A stretch of 45,896 bases of DNA from Robiginitomaculum sp. (GTDB lineage: Bacteria; Pseudomonadota; Alphaproteobacteria; Caulobacterales; Maricaulaceae): assembly GCA_023301505.1 (NCBI GenBank), contig JALZUP010000105.1:1-45896 (forward strand), written 5' to 3'. Every line of letters starts with the position of its first letter. Within the stretch, counting starts at the first letter, position 1. Made by a program: the position numbers and the translations under genes. The notes beneath the pieces are model-generated. The model saw nothing but the letters and a program-made list of their open reading frames with translations, was not told the origin of the DNA and did not search any database. Below, one piece after another: positions 18,467 to 26,818 of the stretch.

Positions 18467-19144
18467 ATGAAAAAAGTATTATCAATCTTAAGCGCCTTGT
18501 TGCTTCTCGGCATTATTGCGAATGCGCAGATCACCTATAATATGCCTGTAGATGTAGTTCTGGAATCAGTAGCAATACCAACTAATCATAAGGAATTAAA
18601 GGAGATTTATGCTACCTGCATATATCACCTAAAAGCTGCGGAAGGAATCAGGCTCGAAGTTTATAAATGTGCGGCAGGCTATAAAACAATTGGATGGGGG
18701 CATTGCCTATCTACTTATGAAGTAGATAAATTTCCTGATAACATATCTTTAAACGATGCAAATGAACTTTTGAGAAGTGATTTTTTCAAGGCATACAATG
18801 AAGTTAAGGCAGCTTATCCAGAATTAAATACTAGAATGAAATTATACGCAATCACTTTATTTTCTTTCAATATGAAAGGTAGGGTGAAGCGAATAAAAGG
18901 GACTCAGCTAGAAACATATATCAAAAAACAGCAGTGGACTCAAGCTTCTATGCAACTTAGGAAATTTAATAAAGCTAAGGTAAATGGGAAATATGTAGTT
19001 CTGTCAGGATTGTCTAAGCGTAGAAATTTTGAAAGTTTATTATTGCTAGATCGATTTGATGATGTCGATAAATATAAGGAAGAATTGAGGGCTACCGTCA
19101 TTCGTAAGATTAATCAAGAGCTAAATAAGAAAAAACGGGCTTGA
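18467..19144 (+). CDS. GH24 phage-type lysozyme with signal peptide
   Basis: MKKVLSILSALLLLGIIANAQ signal; LKAAEGIRLEVYKCAAGYKTIGWGHCLS GH24 active-site motif. Confidence 0.88.
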   Translation: MKKVLSILSALLLLGIIANAQITYNMPVDVVLESVAIPTNHKELKEIYATCIYHLKAAEGIRLEVYKCAAGYKTIGWGHCLSTYEVDKFPDNISLNDANELLRSDFFKAYNEVKAAYPELNTRMKLYAITLFSFNMKGRVKRIKGTQLETYIKKQQWTQASMQLRKFNKAKVNGKYVVLSGLSKRRNFESLLLLDRFDDVDKYKEELRATVIRKINQELNKKKRA

Positions 19145-19169
19145 TGATCTAAGTAAAAGCACCTAATCG

Positions 19170-19191
19170 CTCCCCCTTGGGGGTTGGGGGT
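19170..19191. repeat. solitary R4 terminal sequence
   Basis: ctcccccttgggggttgggggt. Confidence 0.7.
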
Positions 19192-19209
19192 AATTCTAAA
19201 GCAAAATAA

Positions 19210-19254
19210 AAGGTCTACCAAATTTTGTAAAATAAATAGGTAGACCTTTTTTTT
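19210..19254 (+). terminator. terminator
   Basis: AGGTCTACC ... GGTAGACCTTTTTTTT. Confidence 0.8.
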
Positions 19255-19269
19255 AATAAAAATAAGCGA

Positions 19270-19695
19270 ATGCGAAAATTCGAATACCAAATAATAAAGA
19301 GGAATACAGTAGAAGGTGAAGAGCTTTTTTTTAACGATATAGGGCAACAAGGATGGGAGTTGGTGTCTGTTCAAAACGCTATTTACTATATCTTCAAAAG
19401 AGAAATTACAGAAGCGTCAATTACGGGGTTATCAAAATTAGAGCAAGCTAACTTTTTTCGAAGAAACGTTCAAGAATCAGTTAAGCGATATGAGGATTTT
19501 TTAAATTCCTTAAGTGATAGAGAATTATACGACCACTGTTACAATAACTCAGATGGATCGTTTCGAAATCATTATGTGGCCCTCGGTATTTTAGCTAAAA
19601 GAGGTATTCAGAGATATCGGCGCTGTACTGATTGTGAAAATGGATGCACGGTTTGTTATGGGACGAAGACGGTTCCTTGGTTTGAAGGAAAATAG
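19270..19695 (+). CDS. DUF4177-like N-terminal domain with Cys-rich C-terminus
   Basis: KFEYQIIKR ... FNDIGQQGWELVSVQNAIYYIFKRE; CTDCENGCTVC. Confidence 0.65.
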   Translation: MRKFEYQIIKRNTVEGEELFFNDIGQQGWELVSVQNAIYYIFKREITEASITGLSKLEQANFFRRNVQESVKRYEDFLNSLSDRELYDHCYNNSDGSFRNHYVALGILAKRGIQRYRRCTDCENGCTVCYGTKTVPWFEGK

Positions 19696-19730
19696 AAAGG
19701 AAAATAATTCAAAAAAATAAAACCTAAATA

Positions 19731-20906
19731 ATGTGGATAGTTCCAAACAACCTAAAAACTTCTATAACCTCTCCCTATGTTCCGGTCTCCTCGGTATCGA
19801 AAGAGGATTGGAAGCAGTTATTCCCCACTTTAAGTCAGTCGCTTATGTGGAGATCGAAGCCTTCCCCATATTCAACTTGGTATCAGCGATGGAATCGGGT
19901 ATGGTGGCTCCAGCACCTGTTTGGTCGAATCTTAAGACCTTCGACCCACAACCATTTCGTGACCGAATACACTGCATCACTGGAGGTTATCCCTGCCAAC
20001 CCTTTAGCGTGTCGGGCAAGCAAAAAGGCACAACCGATCCCCGACACCTGTACCCTCATATGGAAGGGATTATCCGCACAATTAGACCTCTTTGCTGCTT
20101 CTTCGAAAACGTCCCCAATCACCTCAATATTGGGTTCGACAAAGTTTACCAAAGCTTACGCAGTATGGGCTACACAGTTGAAGCGGGACTATACAGCGCG
20201 CCTGAAGTCAATGGCCAGCACATCCGAAAAAGACTATTCATCTTGGCAGTGTCCGACATTTACCAAGTCAGGCAATATGTATCCGACACCAATGGCTCAG
20301 GAGGGCGCAACCAATACCAGCCCGAGCAACAAGAAAATAAGGCTGCAACTCAACAAAGCAGTCACTCATTGGTCCACTCCAAGGGTAGGGGGACAAGAAA
20401 AAGCGAAAACAAGAATAGCGAGAGGAAAGGATTTGGGCTTACAAGGTCAAGTCGAGATGGTGAATTGGCCGACACCGATCACAGCCACTTGCACCTATCA
20501 AGTACAGAGCGATGGGAGCAAAACACCGATGTTAAGAAAAATAGTATTGCCGCAGCAGAATTGGATGAGTCCCTTAGTATCAGATCACAAAGATACCTTC
20601 AACATGAAGAAGCAGAGAAATGGAAAAGAGCGTATCGATCAATTACCGAGACAATTATACCAATTGCTCCACCAGGACAACAACAGTATGAATGGGAAGA
20701 ACCAAGAACAAGACTCACTAGAAAAGTACACGACTATATTCGTAGACATACCGACGCACAAGGCAATATGCCGAGCCTATCAGAAAGGCAAGCTCAGTTA
20801 TATGCCTATCATGATGCTGCCCGAACGGATGAATCCAGCATGGGTAGCACAGTTAATGGGTATGACTTTCAAACAGAGCTTCTTCGCGCATATGGCAATT
20901 CGGTAG
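19731..20906 (+). CDS. overlapping alternative frame; C-terminal half Dcm-like
   Basis: 391-codon open frame; MYPTPMAQEGATN, HWSTPRVGGQEKAK, WPTPITATC, QNWMSPLVSDHKDT, RMNPAWVAQLMGMTF resemble the variable C-terminal part of phage Dcm proteins. Confidence 0.45.
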   Translation: MWIVPNNLKTSITSPYVPVSSVSKEDWKQLFPTLSQSLMWRSKPSPYSTWYQRWNRVWWLQHLFGRILRPSTHNHFVTEYTASLEVIPANPLACRASKKAQPIPDTCTLIWKGLSAQLDLFAASSKTSPITSILGSTKFTKAYAVWATQLKRDYTARLKSMASTSEKDYSSWQCPTFTKSGNMYPTPMAQEGATNTSPSNKKIRLQLNKAVTHWSTPRVGGQEKAKTRIARGKDLGLQGQVEMVNWPTPITATCTYQVQSDGSKTPMLRKIVLPQQNWMSPLVSDHKDTFNMKKQRNGKERIDQLPRQLYQLLHQDNNSMNGKNQEQDSLEKYTTIFVDIPTHKAICRAYQKGKLSYMPIMMLPERMNPAWVAQLMGMTFKQSFFAHMAIR

Positions 20907-20971
20907 TACCTCAAATGGCAAGATTTGCTTTCTTAGATCTTGTGCAGAAGCACATTAAAAATGCTTTGTAA
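19733..20971 (+). CDS. C5 cytosine DNA methyltransferase (Dcm-like)
   Basis: LSLCSGLLGIERGLE (I), GGYPCQPFSVSGKQ (IV), FFENVPN (VI), HIRKRLFILA (VIII), AYGNSVVPQMA (X); GTG start. Confidence 0.92.
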   Translation: MDSSKQPKNFYNLSLCSGLLGIERGLEAVIPHFKSVAYVEIEAFPIFNLVSAMESGMVAPAPVWSNLKTFDPQPFRDRIHCITGGYPCQPFSVSGKQKGTTDPRHLYPHMEGIIRTIRPLCCFFENVPNHLNIGFDKVYQSLRSMGYTVEAGLYSAPEVNGQHIRKRLFILAVSDIYQVRQYVSDTNGSGGRNQYQPEQQENKAATQQSSHSLVHSKGRGTRKSENKNSERKGFGLTRSSRDGELADTDHSHLHLSSTERWEQNTDVKKNSIAAAELDESLSIRSQRYLQHEEAEKWKRAYRSITETIIPIAPPGQQQYEWEEPRTRLTRKVHDYIRRHTDAQGNMPSLSERQAQLYAYHDAARTDESSMGSTVNGYDFQTELLRAYGNSVVPQMARFAFLDLVQKHIKNAL

Positions 20972-21005
20972 AGAAAAATAGAAAGAAAAAATAAAACAAA
21001 AGCGA

Positions 21006-21605
21006 ATGCAAAAAATCGAATATCTAATCAGATCTCTTGGTATTTCTAGAAGTACCAATGACCATCTAGAAATTTTAAATGAAGTGGGCCAAAAAGGATG
21101 GAAGTTGTCTAATAAAAGTATTGGAAGTCAAATGATTACTTATATTTTCGAAAAAGAAATTATTAAAGAGCAAAGATCTACAGTGGTAAAGCAAGAGCAG
21201 GAAGCGACTCTAAAATTAAGAGGCGAAAGAATCTTGCTTTTTAGATTGAAAAATAAGATTAGTCAACAAGCATTAGCTAAAAGGATTGGATTAAATCAAT
21301 TAGTTATAAGTAATGCAGAGAAAGGGCTTTTTGAAAAGTCTCAAGAAAGGGTAATTATTTTGATCGAAGATCATTTTTTTGTAGAAAAAGGTTTTTTTAT
21401 TACTGATTCACGTATAAAGCTTAATCTTTCCCTTGTCGATCAAGGAGAGATGTTATTCTTGGATTATAAAAAGAAAGAGCAGGAATATCGTTCGTTTCTA
21501 AACGGCATGAACAATGCAGAACTTAAAAATTATAATACAAATATGTCGTTTGACGATGGCATGTCTGCTAATCTTATTTATAATCGCAAAAATCCAACTG
21601 AGTGA
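21006..21605 (+). CDS. DUF4177-like N-terminus fused to XRE-like HTH
   Basis: LNEVGQKGWKLSNKS; RLKNKISQQALAKRIGLNQLVISNAEKG. Confidence 0.7.
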   Translation: MQKIEYLIRSLGISRSTNDHLEILNEVGQKGWKLSNKSIGSQMITYIFEKEIIKEQRSTVVKQEQEATLKLRGERILLFRLKNKISQQALAKRIGLNQLVISNAEKGLFEKSQERVIILIEDHFFVEKGFFITDSRIKLNLSLVDQGEMLFLDYKKKEQEYRSFLNGMNNAELKNYNTNMSFDDGMSANLIYNRKNPTE

Positions 21606-21931
21606 CCCAAAACATAGCTAAAAACAAAAACAACTACCTAGCCTTTCACGGCCTAAGAGCCTACTTATACAGCAAAACCTTCACCATTAAGGAAATGCAA
21701 CTTAAACTAGACCTAACGCCAGATCAGTGGAAAGAAATACTAAACAAACAGGCCGCCCTAAAAACCTCCTACATAGAAAGATGCCGAGCTTCTGATTGCA
21801 TCAAAAAAATAATAAGTTCAGAAGAAAAAACGATTAAAGCAGTATGGGAAGACATAAAGGCAGGAAAATCAGATTATGATTTCGGGGATCAAAGCACTAA
21901 CGCATCGGTCGTTAGAATGTTTTATACATAA
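21602..21931 (+). CDS. hypothetical protein
   Basis: 109-aa ORF overlapping the previous stop. Confidence 0.6.
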   Translation: MTQNIAKNKNNYLAFHGLRAYLYSKTFTIKEMQLKLDLTPDQWKEILNKQAALKTSYIERCRASDCIKKIISSEEKTIKAVWEDIKAGKSDYDFGDQSTNASVVRMFYT

Positions 21932-21945
21932 ATAGAAATTAAAAC

Positions 21946-21985
21946 AGGCTTGGCGAGTTAAAAAAAAACTCGCCAAGCCTTTTTT
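21946..21985. terminator. bidirectional terminator
   Basis: AGGCTTGGCGAGTT-A7-AACTCGCCAAGCCTTTTTT between convergent genes. Confidence 0.9.
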
Positions 21986-21995
21986 AATTAAGCTC

Positions 21996-22415
21996 TTAGC
22001 TCATCTCCTCCAAATCCTCCACCAATTCATTTCCAAATACTAGCTGATGCGAAAGCCCGTAATATTGCGCCAAGCACATCATAGTGAGTGGCGATAGTTC
22101 CGCAAATAAGCCAGTGCTCCCAAACTGAGATTTGCAAACTAGCTGATACAATAGTTGCATCCGACGAAACGGCTTATCGCTAAATTTTTCAATAAATTCA
22201 AAAAGGCTTAAAGTTTCTTTTTCCCAAGATAACTGGGGAATAGGTAAGTCATACTTCTCCTGCTCGGCTAGAAGCATCTTTTTGGCATCGTCATAGATTC
22301 GCTCTAGTAATAGATGGAATTGGTCGGTAATAGCGGAAACGATGCCGTTGTTGGCTTGAATAAATTGCTTTCGCATCATGCGGAAGCTTTCTTGTTGTTG
22401 AATCTGATTTAACAT
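21996..22415 (-). CDS. hypothetical protein, paralog of 324..740
   Basis: 139-aa ORF with matching leader architecture. Confidence 0.75.
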   Translation of the reverse strand: MLNQIQQQESFRMMRKQFIQANNGIVSAITDQFHLLLERIYDDAKKMLLAEQEKYDLPIPQLSWEKETLSLFEFIEKFSDKPFRRMQLLYQLVCKSQFGSTGLFAELSPLTMMCLAQYYGLSHQLVFGNELVEDLEEMS

Positions 22416-22594
22416 TATGTGTTGTCGTTACATAAGTGAAATAATAAAGCCGCCTAAAAGTTGGGTGACAACACATAATGCTACAAACCTCATAGAGGAA
22501 TACAATAAAGTGACCAACAAATAGACGGCTAGTTCTTTTTGTGATTGATACGCCTAGTAGAGGTATCTTGTAGCTAAAGTTATGTTGTCGATAC
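22416..22594 (-). ncRNA. structured 5' leader (copy 2)
   Basis: A2 22560..22590 complementary to A2' 22467..22491; P1 22523..22530 / P1' 22448..22456; P2 hairpin 22488..22498; A2'' 22413..22427 over the start codon. Confidence 0.65.
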
Positions 22595-22600
22595 AAAGAT

Positions 22601-22608
22601 CAAACATA
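22601..22608 (-). promoter_or_regulatory. -7 box of leader copy 2
   Basis: Minus strand TATGTTTG (TAnnTTTG) just upstream of A2. Confidence 0.5.
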
Positions 22609-22696
22609 ACTTTCATATATCCAAATAGCTAAATTAATCACATTATCAATAAAAATACTAGCCTTATGGTTATTATCCAAGAACTTTGATAATAAT

Positions 22697-22710
22697 TACG
22701 AATCTTGCAA
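22697..22710. promoter_or_regulatory. TTGCATAATTCGTG-like motif, copy 5
   Basis: TACGAATCTTGCAA. Confidence 0.5.
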
Positions 22711-22774
22711 TATTTGTTAAGAAATTATTTTAATTTTGTTAGGAATTTTAATGTTTCCTTAAGAAAAAAAACAG

Positions 22775-22981
22775 ATGCTACAAATCATTTTTCATGGCAT
22801 ACTTAGTATTCTTATTCTAGCAGTGACGCTACATTTATACTGTAATCAGTTCTTTCAAGGCAAGGATATATCCAAAGATTGGAAAATTATTGTAGCGACA
22901 GGTTTTTTATTTAGCTTCTTTTCTGCTTGCGAGATGGTACGGCATATCTACTTGTGGAATACTTCAATACAAACAATATGA
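22775..22981 (+). CDS. small membrane protein
   Basis: 68 aa, two hydrophobic segments. Confidence 0.6.
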   Translation: MLQIIFHGILSILILAVTLHLYCNQFFQGKDISKDWKIIVATGFLFSFFSACEMVRHIYLWNTSIQTI

Positions 22982-23172
22982 TTGTTATTTATGGTTTGGC
23001 TCTTTTGGGGGTGTTTTTTATAGTAGCGGCTATTTATACTTACGCCTTTGTGGGTATGAGCGGGAAGCAAAAGAAAATGTGGCAGGAACGGGTGATCGTT
23101 TTTTTATTGGTTATTAATTTGTTAGCTACTGTTTTCTTTTCAGGGATAGGTGTAGTTTTTTTTAATAATTAG
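22978..23172 (+). CDS. small membrane protein
   Basis: MIVIYGLALLGVFFIVAAIYTYAFVG; ATGA overlap with previous gene. Confidence 0.6.
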   Translation: MIVIYGLALLGVFFIVAAIYTYAFVGMSGKQKKMWQERVIVFLLVINLLATVFFSGIGVVFFNN

Positions 23173-23204
23173 AAAAACAGGCATAAAAAAAAGACAAGAA
23201 AAAA

Positions 23205-23492
23205 ATGAAATCTAAAATTCTAAAACACACAAGAAATAATGGTGAAGTGTTTTATACAGCACATCTTTATACAAAGGTGTTTTTTTTATGGTTTTTCTAT
23301 TATTGGAATCATTATTTTTTATGTGACGGAATACTTCAATTGAATATTTTTGGCAATCCATTGTATTCGGATATGGACAATTTTGATAGTAAAGAGGAAG
23401 CACAACTTAGTTTAGATTTTGCTATAGATAAATACATTAGAAAAATAGAAGAAAAAAACGGGCAATTTATTAAATCAACGGAAGAAGTATGA
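23205..23492 (+). CDS. hypothetical protein
   Basis: 95-aa ORF. Confidence 0.55.
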   Translation: MKSKILKHTRNNGEVFYTAHLYTKVFFLWFFYYWNHYFLCDGILQLNIFGNPLYSDMDNFDSKEEAQLSLDFAIDKYIRKIEEKNGQFIKSTEEV

Positions 23493-23510
23493 TTCTTAGT
23501 TTTTATTAAA

Positions 23511-23542
23511 TTCATCGGACGGCGCCAGCCATCCGATGAATA
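23511..23542. repeat. R1 hairpin repeat
   Basis: ttcatcggacggcgccagccatccgatgaata. Confidence 0.9.
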
Positions 23543-23587
23543 AAAAGCAAGAAAAATAAACCTTACTCAAAAAAATAAACATACTTT

Positions 23588-23905
23588 ATGCTTAATGCTT
23601 TAGATTTTGAAAAAATAATAAGAATAGAAAGCAAATATTTTGTTAAAGAAAAATTGAATGGTAGGTTTCGAGAATATGTATCAGATGCTTACTTGTCGAG
23701 GCATTTAGCCATTATGACAGAAAATGCTTATTCAGAGCGTTCTAAATCATTCACAAGAGATGTCTCGGATCAGATAGGAAATATCGCTTACAAAGCAGCA
23801 ATTCCAATATTTGAAGGTGTTTTAGAACCTATAGGAGCAAAGTGTAACGGGCATCATGTTGCACAGGATTTTGCTAACTTTATTGAAGAAATAAGTAAAA
23901 TATAA
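23588..23905 (+). CDS. hypothetical protein
   Basis: 105-aa ORF. Confidence 0.6.
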   Translation: MLNALDFEKIIRIESKYFVKEKLNGRFREYVSDAYLSRHLAIMTENAYSERSKSFTRDVSDQIGNIAYKAAIPIFEGVLEPIGAKCNGHHVAQDFANFIEEISKI

Positions 23906-23924
23906 TAATAAGTCAACCACTAAA

Positions 23925-23955
23925 TTCATCGGACGGCGCTAGCCATCCGATGAAT
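23925..23955. repeat. R1 hairpin repeat
   Basis: ttcatcggacggcgctagccatccgatgaat. Confidence 0.9.
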
Positions 23956-23969
23956 AAAAGTCAAGAATC

Positions 23970-24467
23970 CTAAGCCTTAATATCCCGCCCATCCTTAACA
24001 GGGATTACCTTATAAATCAACCCATTCGCATCGTCGCTCAAGTTCTTAAACTCTTCAATAAATTGATTCGCCTCCGCCTCATTTTTCCAGCAACAAGCGC
24101 CAATCTGCTCAGGCTTATTTAGGTAACATTTTCTCTTGTTATCATAATGAAGAAAGCCACCAATATTTTTACCATTCTCTTTCTTATAGACCAGGATAAA
24201 ACAAAGGTCGGTAACAGAATCTTTATCAATTGTAATAAGACCTTTTGCTTCATTAATGTCTACTATTTTAGCTATATTCCCTCTGTCTGCCAACAAATGA
24301 GCTCGATCCTTAATGTATTTAGCAGCGACAAACCGACTCTTAAATACAGCACATTCTGTATCTAGTTTAGGCGTAATTACTACGCTATGATTATCCGTTT
24401 CCAAAAGGTAGCCTTTTTCATTAGTCTTTTTATTTTCTACCTCTATTACAAATTTAAAATTCGACAT
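23970..24467 (-). CDS. hypothetical protein
   Basis: 165-aa ORF. Confidence 0.65.
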   Translation of the reverse strand: MSNFKFVIEVENKKTNEKGYLLETDNHSVVITPKLDTECAVFKSRFVAAKYIKDRAHLLADRGNIAKIVDINEAKGLITIDKDSVTDLCFILVYKKENGKNIGGFLHYDNKRKCYLNKPEQIGACCWKNEAEANQFIEEFKNLSDDANGLIYKVIPVKDGRDIKA

Positions 24468-24503
24468 TTTTTGATTTTAAGATTAGGATTCAATAAAAAA
24501 AAG

Positions 24504-24534
24504 TTCATCGGATGGCTAGCGCCGTCCGATGAAC
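24504..24534. repeat. R1 hairpin repeat (reverse orientation)
   Basis: ttcatcggatggctagcgccgtccgatgaac. Confidence 0.9.
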
Positions 24535-24541
24535 GCAAAGC

Positions 24542-25417
24542 CTACTTCAAAGAATAAGCATCCATAATGGAGCGTCTAAGAATCTTCGTTCTAGACAAAG
24601 CAATATCACAAATCTTCAATACGATCTGGTCAAAGAAAAACTTAGCCGCCTTCTTGGTCTTCTGTACATTCGCACTACGCTCTTCATAATCCCGCATAGA
24701 TAGCGTTTGCATAGACCAATTTTCTCCACCCTTTCCAATATGCTTCTCTAATACTTCCGCCATAGAGGTTCTGATTTTCTTTTCATCTTCGTGCATGGTT
24801 CGCATAATCCACCCCTGCTTATTCTTGTAAGCCGAATGATCCGTAAAAGGTACTGTATTGTTGTGTAGTGCTACCACCATCACGATGACATTATGCGAGT
24901 CTACCGCATGTCCATTACTGCTCTTCATACCCATCTTCTGCATCGTTCGCTTAAAGTGAGATGCCTTGATTTGATCGGCGTCCACTTCTGATAGCAGCTT
25001 CTTGCCAGCGGTAGCTTTAGCCGCCAATGCTCGTTTTTTCAAATCTATTTCCCGTTGGCGAATTGCGTCTCCTTCACCGGAGATATCCGCTAGCTCCGTG
25101 ATAGATTTATCCTCTAGTCGGCGTTCGATAGATACAGGATTAGCCTGTTCAAAAACAATATTTTTTGCTGGCAAAATAGGTTGCGCTGCTTCTTCTACCT
25201 CTTTAGCTACTAATGCTGCTGCTTCGATTGCAGCAGGCGCCGCAGCAGGATCAGGCTCTACTTCTGTATAGGTGATATCTTCTATCTCTGCCGCCTTATT
25301 GGTTACTGCAATTAATTGCGCTTTCAATGGAGCTAGTGCGATTGCTTTAGCTTCTTTGTTCATATTAGATCTAACTATAGAATCTATAGCTAATTGAATA
25401 TTTTGATCACCTGTCAT
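24542..25417 (-). CDS. hypothetical protein with Ala/Glu-rich N-terminal half
   Basis: 291-aa ORF. Confidence 0.75.
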   Translation of the reverse strand: MTGDQNIQLAIDSIVRSNMNKEAKAIALAPLKAQLIAVTNKAAEIEDITYTEVEPDPAAAPAAIEAAALVAKEVEEAAQPILPAKNIVFEQANPVSIERRLEDKSITELADISGEGDAIRQREIDLKKRALAAKATAGKKLLSEVDADQIKASHFKRTMQKMGMKSSNGHAVDSHNVIVMVVALHNNTVPFTDHSAYKNKQGWIMRTMHEDEKKIRTSMAEVLEKHIGKGGENWSMQTLSMRDYEERSANVQKTKKAAKFFFDQIVLKICDIALSRTKILRRSIMDAYSLK

Positions 25418-25462
25418 GTTGAATTGATTTTTTTATAAAAAAAAGGAAGGATAATTCTAAGT

Positions 25463-26584
25463 TCAAGAAGTTGGGCTAGTCACGGGTCTTTCCGTTACGC
25501 CAATTCCATATTGCGCATACGCTTCCTCTGGAAGGAAGCCCTTATAATAAGCCGTCACCAGTCCAACTGCATTCACGTTAAGCGTATATCGCCTCATGCG
25601 CGAGTAATAGGCGGAGTTCCCTGACTCGATAGAATTTTCGGCATCGAATAGATGCTTGATGTGGGTTTTTATTTCTGCTATTATTTCAGGAGGGGGCGTC
25701 ACTTCACCAGGTTTTCCTAAATAGGCACAAACAATATTTCTAAGCATAGGGGACATCTTTATTTTATTCTCCCATGCCCCAAATTTGATATTGTAATACA
25801 TTTCAATATCATCTACTAATTCCTTTATTTTTGGCTGGTTCACGTAGTCCGCATTCGGTTGCATGTATAGACAGCCGTATAGGTGAGGCGCCTTCGGAAG
25901 GAAATTCACACTATAATGTCTAAGCTTGCCATTCTGAACGCCAAATACATTAAAGCGATATACACCTACTGAGAGGACGTTCGCTTTATGGTATTGAATA
26001 TTCAGTTGGTCAAAACGAAAATCTTCCTTTCCTTTTACGTTTTGATTTCGAGCATAAATAAACACCCTCCCCATATCGGCCAAGCCAGTTCCCCAGCTTT
26101 TTCTTTTAGCAGGTTTGCCATCTTTTGATTTCGATAGGGTCAACAAATCCTGATTCTCCATGAATAAGGATTTGATCTTAGACAACAATGGCCCTGCTAA
26201 ATCTTTCGATAAATGGTGCTCGTAATCTAATACCGCCAATCGCTTAATAATGTCCAAAACGGACTCTATAGGCGTTTTTTTCATCAGCCACTTAAAGTCA
26301 TTTATCTCTTGGTATAAATCTTTCAGGCGTTCCCCGAAAGCAATTATTTCAGGATCCGTTTTTTTGATACTCGTTTTGCGAATAGAAGCGTAATAGTCTG
26401 GATTTCTAGCAGGCAAAAAAGAAATATCAAAATATTTTTTTTCGCCCTTGTCGGTGGTAGCAATAGCCTCAAAAAGGTAATTGCCTCTGACGGAAGGAAG
26501 GATAAGCTTTAAGCTAAGCTTGACATCTGAAAAGTTTTCTTGCACAGGCGTTGTTTTACTAGCCGCCGTATTCATTTGATGCAA
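25463..26584 (-). CDS. hypothetical protein
   Basis: 373-aa ORF. Confidence 0.75.
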   Translation of the reverse strand: MHQMNTAASKTTPVQENFSDVKLSLKLILPSVRGNYLFEAIATTDKGEKKYFDISFLPARNPDYYASIRKTSIKKTDPEIIAFGERLKDLYQEINDFKWLMKKTPIESVLDIIKRLAVLDYEHHLSKDLAGPLLSKIKSLFMENQDLLTLSKSKDGKPAKRKSWGTGLADMGRVFIYARNQNVKGKEDFRFDQLNIQYHKANVLSVGVYRFNVFGVQNGKLRHYSVNFLPKAPHLYGCLYMQPNADYVNQPKIKELVDDIEMYYNIKFGAWENKIKMSPMLRNIVCAYLGKPGEVTPPPEIIAEIKTHIKHLFDAENSIESGNSAYYSRMRRYTLNVNAVGLVTAYYKGFLPEEAYAQYGIGVTERPVTSPTS

Positions 26585-26818
26585 AAATATCTTAAATAAT
26601 CATAATTATCAATTAAATTTTACTTATTTATAGATAATTATCAATAAATATCTATAAATTTGAATATGAAAAACTAAGAAATAGTCTCACGATAAGTTTT
26701 TTAACCGCTGCACGAGCTATATAAGTAACTGCCGAAAGGTGTGCCCCGAAGTTCACGACAATGTTTTAGTAGGGGTGTTTTTTAATTCATCTTATTTAGT
26801 ATAAAACAGAAAATAATA

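Noticed and set aside
19883-20152. Antisense ORF inside the methyltransferase gene
   Set aside because: No recognisable motif, fully embedded opposite conserved MTase motifs
22291-22596. Minus-strand ORF of 101 aa across leader copy 2
   Set aside because: Overlaps the structured leader and a better-supported gene; sequence looks random
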